Notes: a model not told the origin generated them from the letters alone. A stretch of DNA of 6,173 nucleotides from Nitrosomonadales bacterium (GCA_009885185.1 VFLF01000162.1:1-6173); one strand, 5' to 3'; positions 1 to 6,173 are shown, counted from the first letter of the stretch. Translations and numbers: made by a program.

Positions 1-220
1 GCGCCCGGGACGGCGCGTCAAGGATTTGTTTCAGGAACGGAATGTGCCGCCCTGGATGCGCGATCGTTTGCCATTTCTTTGGTCGGGCAGGCACTTGGTG
101 TGGGTGCCTGGTCTGGGTGTGGATCAGCGTTATCATGCGCGTGCTGGCGCACCTGCGTTGGCGCCCGATTGGTGTTATGACGGCGCGCCGCGACATACCC
201 CAAAAGTGGACAAGGCCTGA
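1..220 (+). CDS. tilS: tRNA(Ile)-lysidine synthetase, C-terminal part (partial, 5' end outside window)
   Basis: Read in the frame starting at base 2, this gives about 72 residues ending at a TGA at 218-220. The segment RRVKDLFQERNVPPWMRDRL, followed by LPFLW and a VPGLGVD stretch, matches the C-terminal (TilS_C) domain, whose usual signature is K-x-L-F/W-Q-E-x-x-V-P-P-W-x-R-D-x-x-P-L-L. In the family, TilS attaches lysine to the wobble cytidine (C34) of the AUA-reading tRNA-Ile in an ATP-dependent cytoplasmic reaction. The C-terminal domain contributes to tRNA binding. The catalytic PP-loop domain lies upstream and cannot be checked here. The tail after the domain ends in a short charged stretch (HTPKVDKA). 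The next gene starts only 2 bases after the stop, so the sensor kinase is probably read on the same transcript. The family assignment rests on this one domain only. Confidence 0.85.
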   Translation, partial: RPGRRVKDLFQERNVPPWMRDRLPFLWSGRHLVWVPGLGVDQRYHARAGAPALAPDWCYDGAPRHTPKVDKA

Positions 221-222
221 CG

Positions 223-2640
223 ATGTGGTTAAGAAAGCTACCGTATTTTGTGCGTAGCGCGGTGTTTGCGCTGATGGCTTTTCTGCTGACAGCGTTACTT
301 GAGACCAGTGACGTGTTTCGCCGTATGGATTACGATTTGACAGATACGCACAGTCGCCTGCTGGCACCGAAGATACATTTCGATCAGGTGGTGGTGGTCG
401 ATGTGGATGAGGAATCCATGACACAGTTGCGTCCCAAGCTTGGCCCGTGGCCTTACGATCGTGAGGTGTACGCGCTGGTGACGGATTTTCTGTTGCGCTC
501 GGGTGCAAAGGCAATCGCCTATGACGTGTTGTTCTCGGACCCGCGCAAGGGTGACGAGGTATTCGCGGAGGCCCTGGATGAACGCGTAATCCTCGCCGCC
601 GCGGCTTTGCCGTACACGTTCGGCCGTGACGAGGCGTACCAGAAACAACTCGAATCCAGTGCATGGGGTGCCGTCGGCAAAGGTTCGGCTTGGCTGGTGA
701 GTGATCTGACACTGCCGAGACCTGTACTCTCGGCACGCGCTGGCATGGGCGTTATCAATATGCAGCCGGATGGCGACGGCATTATGCGCCGTGTGCCTTT
801 GATGTTCTCTGCCTACGGCAAACTAGCACCCAGTTTGCCACTGGCGCTGCTCAATGGCGCGAGCCGTCCGCCGCGCATTACGATGGACGAGAGTACGATC
901 ACGCTTGATGGCCAGTCTTGGCCGGTGACGGCACGGGCCGAAGCATTGCTGCACTTTCCAGTGAACATCGTAGGCGTGCCGACGTTGCCGTTTTATCAGG
1001 TGGCGCTCGCGGCCTCCGGCGTACGAGGACTGGAACACGTAGCGCAAGCGGTGAAGGGGCGGCGTGTGATCGTAGGCAGTTCAACGGCGGTACTAGGAGA
1101 CTTGGTGTACACGCCGCTGGGTTTGCTGCCTGGCGTTAAGGTGCAGGCAATGGTGACGGAGTTGCTGATGCGCGGGCACGTGCTCAAGCCACGCTGGTGG
1201 GTAGCGGATTTGGCGCTCGCGTTGGGCACGTTCTTGTTGGTGACGCTGATGGGTTATCCATTGTTGAAGATGCGAAAAGCCTTGCAGTGGCTGGTGTTTC
1301 CTGGCGTTGCCATGTTTGTGCTGGCGGGCGTCACGATAGCTGTTGCCAGGGGCCAGGCGATGGGGATTTTGTTTGCTTTGACTGCGGGATTACTGATGCA
1401 GCTTTTGGTGGTGTTCTATCGTCAGCTCCGGCTGTACGCCAACAACCTGCGTTTGGAAATGGAAACGCGCGCCGCGCGCGAAGCCGACCGACTGAAGAGC
1501 CAGTTTTTGTCGCACATTACGCATGAGTTGCGTACTCCGCTGACGGCAATCATGGGCTTTAACAACATCAATCTGCATCAGGATGATCTCGGCCGCGAAC
1601 AGCGCATGAAGAACAGCGAGATTGTCGACCGCAATTGCCAGAACATGCTGTCGCTGGTGAATAATTTGCTCGATCAGGCAAAAATAGAGGCAGGACACCT
1701 CGATATTCGGCGGCAACCGGACAAACTGCGCGCAGTGGTGACGGACGCCATTGCGACGGTGGAACCTCTGCTGCAAGGCAAATCGGTTAAATTGCGAACG
1801 GACGAAATCGATGTGCCCGAATACCTGGACATCGATGCGTTCCGCGTGCGTCAAATTTTGCTTAACCTCTTGAGCAATGCAATCAAGTTCACCGAGATCG
1901 GCGAAATCAGCGTGATGTCCGTGTGGCATGACGGCGAACTGACATTGTCGGTCATGGATAACGGCCCTGGCATGACAGAGGAAGCAGTGAATCGGTTGTT
2001 TGCGCCATTTCAGCAAGCCGATGCCGGTGTTGCTGCCAAGCACGGCGGTACCGGCCTTGGATTGACCATCAGCCGCAATTTGGCGCGTCTGATGGACGGC
2101 GACATTAAAGTGCGCAGTACGCCAGGGCAGGGCACCGTGTTCACGGTGTGTATCGCGGCTCGTGCATTGCCCGAAGCCGTCGCGCAGCCCCAGAATCAGC
2201 CCTCGCCTCCGCCTCAAGAGTCGCTGGAAACCGTGCGCAATGTGTTGCAAGGCGTGGTGCTGTTGGCCGAGGACAAGCCCGACACTCGCGCGCTGGTGGT
2301 GCGGCTTCTCGAGCAACTTGGACTTACTGTGCTGCAAGCCGAAAACGGCGAGCAGGCGATTGAAATTGCACTTTCCAGACGGCCGGATTTCGTGTTGATG
2401 GATATGGATATGCCGGTAGTCGCGGGAGAAGAAGCCACGCGCACTCTGCGCATGTGCGGATTCAGCGCACCGGTGCTGGCGCTTACCGCGCACAAAGGGG
2501 AGGCGGAGCGCCTGCGCGCCTTGGCGGCGGGTTGCAACGGTGTGGTTGAAAAACCCCTGACGCGCGCCAGCTTGCTGGTAGCACTGTCTACGGAGCTTGC
2601 GCCCAATTCCACGGGAGCAGCGCATGCCGCACAAGGCTGA
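223..2640 (+). CDS. CHASE2-domain hybrid sensor histidine kinase with C-terminal receiver
   Basis: An 805-residue membrane sensor that should autophosphorylate on histidine and pass the phosphate to its own receiver. Order of parts: an N-terminal membrane helix (about 10-27); a periplasmic CHASE2 domain (about 30-320) with the typical VVVVDVDEES, GPWPYDR, GAKAIAYDVLF, GDGIMRRVPL and VIVGSSTAVLGD motifs; three membrane helices (about 327-348, 355-375, 378-398); and a short helical linker. HisKA follows with H434 in HITHELRTP. The HATPase_c domain has the N box (N548, N552), G1 DNGPGM (579-584), F box LFAPFQ and G2 GGTGLGLT. A Pro/Gln-rich linker (about 650-668) leads to a receiver (about 676-795) with E683/D684, phosphoacceptor D727, T755 and K777. 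All catalytic residues are present, so the protein looks intact. The ATG at 223 has AAGG 7 nt upstream. The ligand of CHASE2 domains is unknown. Transcription is probably shared with tilS. The next gene starts inside its last codons. Confidence 0.93.
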   Translation: MWLRKLPYFVRSAVFALMAFLLTALLETSDVFRRMDYDLTDTHSRLLAPKIHFDQVVVVDVDEESMTQLRPKLGPWPYDREVYALVTDFLLRSGAKAIAYDVLFSDPRKGDEVFAEALDERVILAAAALPYTFGRDEAYQKQLESSAWGAVGKGSAWLVSDLTLPRPVLSARAGMGVINMQPDGDGIMRRVPLMFSAYGKLAPSLPLALLNGASRPPRITMDESTITLDGQSWPVTARAEALLHFPVNIVGVPTLPFYQVALAASGVRGLEHVAQAVKGRRVIVGSSTAVLGDLVYTPLGLLPGVKVQAMVTELLMRGHVLKPRWWVADLALALGTFLLVTLMGYPLLKMRKALQWLVFPGVAMFVLAGVTIAVARGQAMGILFALTAGLLMQLLVVFYRQLRLYANNLRLEMETRAAREADRLKSQFLSHITHELRTPLTAIMGFNNINLHQDDLGREQRMKNSEIVDRNCQNMLSLVNNLLDQAKIEAGHLDIRRQPDKLRAVVTDAIATVEPLLQGKSVKLRTDEIDVPEYLDIDAFRVRQILLNLLSNAIKFTEIGEISVMSVWHDGELTLSVMDNGPGMTEEAVNRLFAPFQQADAGVAAKHGGTGLGLTISRNLARLMDGDIKVRSTPGQGTVFTVCIAARALPEAVAQPQNQPSPPPQESLETVRNVLQGVVLLAEDKPDTRALVVRLLEQLGLTVLQAENGEQAIEIALSRRPDFVLMDMDMPVVAGEEATRTLRMCGFSAPVLALTAHKGEAERLRALAAGCNGVVEKPLTRASLLVALSTELAPNSTGAAHAAQG
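2613..2617 (+). promoter_or_regulatory. Shine-Dalgarno GGGAG for the receiver pseudogene start at 2624
   Basis: GGGAG lies 6 nt before an ATG at 2624, inside the last codons of the sensor kinase. It favours this ATG over an upstream TTG at 2597 or the later out-of-frame ATG at 2653. The 24 bases around it align without gaps to the stretch before the Hpt start at 3005, exactly 381 nt downstream. Confidence 0.6.
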
Positions 2641-3015
2641 GACCGCGAACATATGCCACGTCCTAATGTTGCTGATCGAAGACAATCCAGTCATACGTGT
2701 GCTGACGGTGGGATACATGGAACAGAAGCGATTCAACGTGATGCGGTCCGAAAACGGCGACCCGGCCATAGAGATTGCACTCATGCAGCATCCCGACGCG
2801 TTGCGAATGGACAAGGAAATGCCGATAAACGCGGGAGCGGAAGCCGCGCGCCGATACTGGCGCTCACCGCGCACAGGCTGAAAGTTGAACGTGCGTGCAC
2901 GCTGGTGGCCGGCTGCGACATTGTTTTCGAAAACCCCCAGACACGTGCGAACCTAAAGGCTGGGTTGTGCGCCGCACTGGCACCGGGAGTAACCGGAGGG
3001 GCATATGGCGAATGA
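2624..3015 (+). pseudogene. Frameshifted stand-alone response-regulator receiver, tandem copy of the kinase's receiver
   Basis: The first frame (ATG 2624, stop 2879-2881, 85 residues) gives a receiver start: LMLLIEDNPV, then SENGDPAIEIAL, then RMDKEMPINAGAEAAR. Homology then jumps to another frame, where APILALTAHR, ENPQTRANL and ALAPG complete the domain, ending at 3013-3015. Aligned with the kinase's receiver, the copies are offset by 409 nt before the break (about 2845-2853) and by 381 nt after it, so 28 nt are missing. This removes about nine residues before strand beta-4 and shifts the frame. Restoring 28 nt would give an open frame of 139 codons. The acidic pair, the acceptor Asp and the Thr survive. 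The conserved Lys of the EKP motif is Asn (ENP), and an Arg sits in the normally hydrophobic beta-3 strand, both signs of decay. The intact ancestor would have been a CheY-like phosphate carrier in the relay. A sequencing error alone cannot explain the loss of nine residues plus the Lys change. A truncated 85-residue peptide may still be made. Confidence 0.8.
2995..2999 (+). promoter_or_regulatory. Shine-Dalgarno GGAGG for the Hpt gene
   Basis: A strong GGAGG (within CCGGAGGGG) sits 5 nt before the ATG at 3005, inside the 3' end of the decayed receiver. Because it is close to consensus, Hpt translation should not depend fully on ribosomes arriving from the broken upstream gene. Confidence 0.7.
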
Positions 3016-3310
3016 ATCGATCATTGTGCTGGTTGAGCACGATCTGAAAGACTTAATACCACTGTTTCTGGCGCAGCGAAAATCGGATCAAGCCGTGATC
3101 GCCGACGCGCTGACCAGACGCGATTTCGAATGTTTGCGGAAGACCGGACACGGGATGGCAGGAGCGGGCGCAAGCTACGGTTTCGATCATTTGAGTGTTC
3201 TGGGCGAACGACTGGAGCAGGCGGCCAGCGCCGGAGATAGCGCCGCTATAGATCGGCTAAGGCTCGAAATCGACGACTACATGGCGCGGGTAGTTGTAAA
3301 ATATGTGTAA
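3005..3310 (+). CDS. Hpt (histidine phosphotransfer) domain protein
   Basis: A 101-residue, single-domain cytoplasmic protein expected to carry phosphate between receivers in a multistep phosphorelay. It has no signal peptide or membrane helix. The opening LKDLIPLFLAQRKSD and the core GHGMAGAGASYGFDHLSVLG, followed by LEQAASAGD, match small stand-alone Hpt proteins that neighbour hybrid kinases. The predicted phosphorylated residue is H49. The usual motif is H-x-x-K-G. Here it reads H-G-M-A-G, so alanine 52 replaces the near-invariant lysine. The rest of the four-helix pattern, including the L-x-x-L-E-x-A-A helix and the GD turn, is intact. The ATG overlaps the end of the decayed receiver by 11 nt and has a strong Shine-Dalgarno, which fixes the start. 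Its position implies it worked with the hybrid kinase and the lost receiver. It may be a working protein with a tolerated change, or one on the way to decay. Confidence 0.82.
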   Translation: MANESIIVLVEHDLKDLIPLFLAQRKSDQAVIADALTRRDFECLRKTGHGMAGAGASYGFDHLSVLGERLEQAASAGDSAAIDRLRLEIDDYMARVVVKYV

Positions 3311-3452
3311 AATTGATGCTGATGTGTAAGTAACCCTGTGCTTTGCGTGCGTTAGTCGCTCAGATATGCTCATCGAGCGGGATACCCAGCCGCGTATGCC
3401 TTCTGCCGTCCGTAACCGTAGTAATCGTTAGCCTTTAGGGTTTGGTTCGTAC
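3311..3452 (+). other. Intergenic region before the LysM-FecR gene, with a weak promoter-like pair
   Basis: These 142 nt hold no open frame of note and no convincing terminator. The octamer ATGTGTAA occurs twice (3303-3310, 3322-3329). A possible sigma-70 pair is TTGCGT (3343-3348), a 16-nt spacer, and TATGCT (3365-3370), about 80 nt before the ATG at 3453. Both boxes are poor matches (3 of 6 and 4 of 6), so the promoter is only a suggestion. The only ribosome-site candidate for the next gene is TAGGG at 3436-3440, 12 nt before the ATG, which is farther than usual. Confidence 0.3.
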
Positions 3453-5114
3453 ATGAAGAATTTCCTGAGTTCGACTAGCGTTCGGATGCTCCAAGCGGTC
3501 GTGCTGGCGCTACTGTTGCTGATAGTACAGTCGGCGAGGGCGGCCGACCCTGCCGGGGAGTATGACTACAAAATAGTCAAAGGCGATACCATGATCGGCT
3601 TGAGTTCGCGATTGCTGAAATCGCCAGCGGATTGGCCCAAGGTAGTCCGCTATAACCGCTTGCCTAATCCGCATTACCTGGTTCCGGGTGCAAGTCTTCG
3701 CATACCCCTTATGCTGCTGAAAGATACCTTGGCCGTGGTCGCGGTAGTCCACGTGGAAGGTGACGTCAAGGCCGCGAGCAGCGCCAACACCGCGCCGTCC
3801 GTGCTGGCGTTGGGCGCCACGCTGGCAGAGGGGGCACAGGTGACTACAGGCAAGGACGGTTATGTCACCCTTAAGTTGCAGGATGGTTCCACTGTGCGCG
3901 TGCAGTCGGGTACGCAAATCCAGGTCAGCCGCCTACGCAGCTATCCGGATGCGGGCATACTGGAATCGGTGCTGCGAGTTGTTGCTGGGCGCGTGGAGTC
4001 TCTGGTGGCCAAGTTGGGTAAGGATTCCACCACGCAGCCGCGTCACAGTGTCAATACACGCCTCGCCGCGATGGGGGTGCGCGGCACTGAATTTCGCGTG
4101 ACCATGGATGCTCAGACCAATGAAACCCGCGGCGAAGTGCTGGAGGGGGTGGTTGCGGCAAATGCACAAGGCGCCATCGGCGAGGGCAAGCGCATAGCTG
4201 CGGGTTTTGGTACTGTAGTTGACGCGTCCAGCAAAGTGGCGGATCCCATTGCGTTGCTGGTGGCACCGAATGTGGCTAATTTGCCGCGCTTGCTGGAACG
4301 CACGGTACTGCGCTTCACGATCCCGCCGGTCACGGGGGCGAAGACTTATCGCGCACAGATCGCACGCGACCGTGAATTCAATTCGATTATCAGCGAGGCT
4401 GTGTTTTCCTCGGCCGAACTTCGGTTTAGCGATGTTCCAGACGGCAGCTACTACTTGCGCGTTAGGGCCATTGATCAACTCGGATTGGAGGGGGCCAACG
4501 CGACGCATGAGTTTCGCTTGAAGGCGCGCCCGGAGCCGCCGCTGCTGTCGGCGCCCGCGGCCAAGGGCAAGGTGCGCAGCAAGGAGGTTGAGTTCAAGTG
4601 GTCGGAAAATACCGAGGCGGCTGCTTATCACGTGCAGGTGGCGCGGGATGCCAAATTTGCGACGGTCGTGAGGGAGGATCAATCGGTTCGTGCGGTGCAG
4701 TGGGCCGCAGATGGCTTGCCGCTGGGCGAGTATTTTTGGCGCGTCGCAAGCATACGCAAAGATGGAGACCGCGGCCCATTCAGTGATGTATCGGGATTTA
4801 CCCTGCTCGCGCCGCCGGCGATACCGGAACCGCCCAAGATGGACAATAAGATTGTCAGCTTCCGCTGGCCCGGAGAGCCAGGGCAGACGTTCGAGTTCCA
4901 GATGTCTGGTGATCCGAAGTTTGAAAAACTGTTGGTGCAGCAGAAGCTGCAAAGCCCGGAGTTCAATATGCCCCGGCCGCTTGAGGGCGAGTATTTCATG
5001 CGTTTCCGCGCTATCGACCCGGACGGATTTGTCGGTCCTTACATTCCTCCGCAAAGAATCGTTGTGCCGCACATACCGCACGAGATGGTGTTCCCTCCGC
5101 GTCCCTCGTATTGA
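3453..5114 (+). CDS. Exported LysM-FecR protein with three fibronectin-III-like repeats
   Basis: A 553-residue protein predicted to be periplasmic. A signal peptide (1-30) has a positive start, the hydrophobic run VVLALLLLIV, and an ARA-AD cleavage site; there is no lipobox. A LysM module follows (about 38-86: YKIVKGDT to VPGASLRIP), which in the family binds peptidoglycan sugars. Next is a FecR-type domain (about 95-240) with DGSTVRVQSGT, a VVAGRVE strand and the hallmark MGVRGTEFRV (207-216). Three beta-sandwich repeats of about 90 residues follow. Each has a D-x-x-F motif (D306, D399, D487) and a G-x-Y-x-x-R motif (G331, G425, G512), ending in a proline-rich tail (PHIPHEMVFPPRPSY). The architecture matches the uncharacterised LysM-plus-FecR family. 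Unlike classical FecR, there is no membrane helix after the signal peptide and no FecI sigma factor or TonB receptor nearby, so iron-citrate type signalling is unlikely. The ATG at 3453 is chosen because it gives a complete signal peptide; its ribosome site is weak. A periplasmic partner role for the CHASE2 kinase is inference. Confidence 0.85.
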   Translation: MKNFLSSTSVRMLQAVVLALLLLIVQSARAADPAGEYDYKIVKGDTMIGLSSRLLKSPADWPKVVRYNRLPNPHYLVPGASLRIPLMLLKDTLAVVAVVHVEGDVKAASSANTAPSVLALGATLAEGAQVTTGKDGYVTLKLQDGSTVRVQSGTQIQVSRLRSYPDAGILESVLRVVAGRVESLVAKLGKDSTTQPRHSVNTRLAAMGVRGTEFRVTMDAQTNETRGEVLEGVVAANAQGAIGEGKRIAAGFGTVVDASSKVADPIALLVAPNVANLPRLLERTVLRFTIPPVTGAKTYRAQIARDREFNSIISEAVFSSAELRFSDVPDGSYYLRVRAIDQLGLEGANATHEFRLKARPEPPLLSAPAAKGKVRSKEVEFKWSENTEAAAYHVQVARDAKFATVVREDQSVRAVQWAADGLPLGEYFWRVASIRKDGDRGPFSDVSGFTLLAPPAIPEPPKMDNKIVSFRWPGEPGQTFEFQMSGDPKFEKLLVQQKLQSPEFNMPRPLEGEYFMRFRAIDPDGFVGPYIPPQRIVVPHIPHEMVFPPRPSY

Positions 5115-5181
5115 CGATTTTCGGCGCGCACAACGAAGGTTGCCTAAGGGAGGGCATGTGCGAAATCGCCGCTAATTGTCT

Positions 5182-5210
5182 TTATTTTTAAGGCCTTATC
5201 GTGATATCCT
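5182..5210 (+). promoter_or_regulatory. Candidate extended -10 promoter for ndk-rlmN
   Basis: The gap between the LysM-FecR gene and ndk turns AT-rich from about 5173. It contains TGATATCCT (5202-5210), which fits an extended -10 (TG-n-TAT--T). A 17-nt spacer places a weak -35 at TTATTT (5182-5187). Transcription would start near 5217, leaving a leader of about 30 nt that includes the Shine-Dalgarno AGGGG (5235-5239), 9 nt before the ndk ATG. The -35 matches consensus poorly, so the exact boxes are uncertain, although a promoter somewhere in this stretch is likely. Confidence 0.35.
5189..5198. repeat. Perfect 10-bp palindrome TAAGGCCTTA
   Basis: A perfect inverted repeat without a central gap, inside the spacer of the candidate ndk promoter. 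That position would suit a small dimeric repressor or activator, but no known operator consensus is recognised. A 10-bp palindrome can also occur by chance. It has no loop, so it would not form an RNA hairpin terminator. Confidence 0.4.
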
Positions 5211-5248
5211 TAGAAGTTATTTAAACTGGAAGCTAGGGGTGTTGAACC

Positions 5249-5674
5249 ATGGGCGTTGAACGAACATTATCAATTATCAAACCGGATGCCGTGGCCAAGA
5301 ACGTGATTGGCCAGATTTATTCGCGTTTTGAGCAGGCCGGGCTGAAAATCATTGCTGCGCGCATGGCTTCGCTGTCGCGGGCGGATGCCGAGGGTTTCTA
5401 CGCCGTGCATAAAAACCGTCCTTTTTTCAAGGACTTGGTTGATTTCATGACTTCGGGACCGGTGATTATTCAAGTGCTTGAAGGTGACAGTGCGGTGCAG
5501 AAAAATCGCGATCTGATGGGCGCTACGGATCCGAAAAAGGCGGTCAAGGGCACGATCCGCGCCGATTTCGCGGACAGCATCGATGCCAACGCCGTGCATG
5601 GTTCGGATTCAGCCGAGAATGCGGCGACGGAAATCGGTTATTTCTTCGCGAGTCTGGATATCTGCCCGCGATAA
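5249..5674 (+). CDS. ndk: Nucleoside diphosphate kinase
   Basis: A 141-residue cytoplasmic enzyme, close to the usual bacterial length of about 140-143. It moves the terminal phosphate of ATP to other nucleoside diphosphates through a phosphohistidine intermediate and so balances the NTP and dNTP pools. The start [10 protein letters not shown] contains the phosphate-binding lysine (K11). [16 protein letters not shown] and the NAVHGSDS active-site motif, with catalytic H117, are all present, as are Y51, R87 and R104 in their usual contexts. The C-terminal [13 protein letters not shown] is typical of proteobacterial Ndk. The ATG is supported by AGGGG 9 nt upstream. rlmN follows after 18 nt, so the two are probably co-transcribed, as is common in beta- and gammaproteobacteria. 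Nothing odd is seen. Confidence 0.97.
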   Translation: MGVERTLSIIKPDAVAKNVIGQIYSRFEQAGLKIIAARMASLSRADAEGFYAVHKNRPFFKDLVDFMTSGPVIIQVLEGDSAVQKNRDLMGATDPKKAVKGTIRADFADSIDANAVHGSDSAENAATEIGYFFASLDICPR

Positions 5675-5692
5675 GCGGTCTACCAAGGCGCT

Positions 5693-6173
5693 ATGACGGT
5701 CAACCTGCTCGGATACGGTAAGAACGAACTCACCTCGTATTGCGCGGCGATGGGTGAAAAGCCGTTTCGTGCCAAGCAGTTATTGCGGTGGATGCATCAA
5801 TCGGGCGCCGCTGATTTCAGCGTAATGACCGATATTTCCAAGGTGCTGCGGGAGCGCCTCGCGGCCGATGCCACCATCGCCGGCCCGACCGTGGTGCGGG
5901 ATACCGTCGCCGCCGACGGCACACGCAAGTGGTTGATGGATGTGGGTACGGGCAACGCCATCGAAACCGTGTTTATCCCCGAAGTCTCGCGCGGCACGCT
6001 GTGCGTGTCATCGCAGGCGGGTTGCGCTCTCGAATGCTCGTTTTGCGCTACCGGGCGGCAGGGCTTTAATCGCAATCTCGGTGTCGCCGAAATCATCGGG
6101 CAATTGTGGTGGGCAAACAAATGCCTTGACGCCTACGAATCCGGCGAGCGTGCCATCTCCAACGTGGTGATGA
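5693..6173 (+). CDS. rlmN: Dual-specificity 23S rRNA/tRNA adenine-C2 methyltransferase RlmN (partial, 3' end outside window)
   Basis: The ATG at 5693 opens a frame that runs off the window end, giving 160 complete codons. RlmN is a radical-SAM enzyme that methylates C2 of A2503 in 23S rRNA and of A37 in certain tRNAs. Visible marks are the N-terminal helical domain with [15 protein letters not shown] (residues 21-35), the IETVFIP strand with the conserved glutamate (E91), CVSSQAGC, and the radical-SAM cluster motif C-x3-C-x2-C (C111, C115, C118) in [11 protein letters not shown], followed by GFNRNL. The last visible residues (ISNVVM) lead into the usual NVVxMGMGEP motif. AAGG at 5685-5688, 4 nt before the ATG, is a short-spaced ribosome site. 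The second catalytic cysteine near the C-terminus lies outside the window and cannot be checked. Confidence 0.96.
   Translation, partial: MTVNLLGYGKNELTSYCAAMGEKPFRAKQLLRWMHQSGAADFSVMTDISKVLRERLAADATIAGPTVVRDTVAADGTRKWLMDVGTGNAIETVFIPEVSRGTLCVSSQAGCALECSFCATGRQGFNRNLGVAEIIGQLWWANKCLDAYESGERAISNVVM

Noticed and set aside
2597..2626. TTG at 2597 as start of the second receiver
   Set aside because: It lacks a suitable Shine-Dalgarno, while ATG 2624 has GGGAG at the right distance and aligns exactly with the Hpt start in the repeat.
1390..2874. A 494-codon open frame on the minus strand opposite the kinase gene
   Set aside because: It mirrors the kinase coding sequence, is rich in His, Arg and Gln as expected for an antisense shadow, and shows no recognisable domain or ribosome site.
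2653..2881. Programmed -1 frameshifting that joins the two halves of the second receiver
   Set aside because: No slippery heptamer is seen near the homology switch, and joining the frames would still lack about nine residues before beta-4 and the conserved Lys. Mutational decay explains it better.
3933..5081. A 382-codon open frame on the minus strand opposite the LysM-FecR gene
   Set aside because: Arg-, His- and Leu-rich composition and no domain. The plus-strand frame has a signal peptide and clear LysM and FecR motifs, so this is a shadow.
5115..5190. Rho-independent terminator after the LysM-FecR gene
   Set aside because: CGATTTTCG (5115-5123) can pair with CGAAATCG (5161-5168) with one bulge, but the loop is about 37 nt and the T-rich stretch starts some 10 nt after the stem, so it does not fit a normal terminator.
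5940..6170. A 76-codon plus-strand frame near the window end
   Set aside because: It lies out of frame inside rlmN, whose radical-SAM cysteine motif fixes the true frame.

Overview
The window looks like a proteobacterial chromosome, most likely a beta- or gammaproteobacterium. The ndk-rlmN pair in that order is typical of those classes, and the base composition is moderately GC-rich by eye (not counted). I cannot name a genus. All genes lie on the + strand, and coding density is high.

Layout. Positions 1-220 hold the 3' end of a tilS-like gene (tRNA-Ile lysidine synthetase, C-terminal domain). Two bases later a large hybrid sensor histidine kinase begins (223-2640): membrane anchor, CHASE2 periplasmic sensor, three membrane helices, HisKA, HATPase_c, and a receiver domain. 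Overlapping its end is a second receiver gene (2624-3015), a tandem copy of the kinase's own receiver. It has lost 28 nt and is now frameshifted, so I call it a pseudogene. An Hpt (histidine phosphotransfer) gene overlaps that in turn (3005-3310). After a 142-nt gap comes an exported LysM-FecR protein with three fibronectin-III-like repeats (3453-5114). After another gap, which holds an AT-rich promoter-like stretch and a 10-bp palindrome, come ndk (5249-5674) and the 5' part of rlmN (5693 to the window end).

How the genes work together. The kinase, receiver remnant and Hpt form a tightly overlapped set that reads as a multistep phosphorelay (His-Asp-His). No output domain (DNA binding, GGDEF/EAL or other) is present here, so the final target must lie elsewhere. 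The LysM-FecR protein is a plausible periplasmic partner of the CHASE2 sensor, but that is inference from position and location only. tilS, ndk and rlmN are housekeeping genes flanking this signalling module.

Main points of interest. First, the receiver duplication: the copies sit 409 nt apart before the deletion and 381 nt apart after it, and the start codons of the second receiver and of the Hpt gene fall in exactly equivalent places, so the repeated unit carries the downstream translation start. Second, the Hpt protein has alanine where the family nearly always has lysine next to the phosphorylated histidine. I see no mobile element, CRISPR array, tRNA or rRNA.
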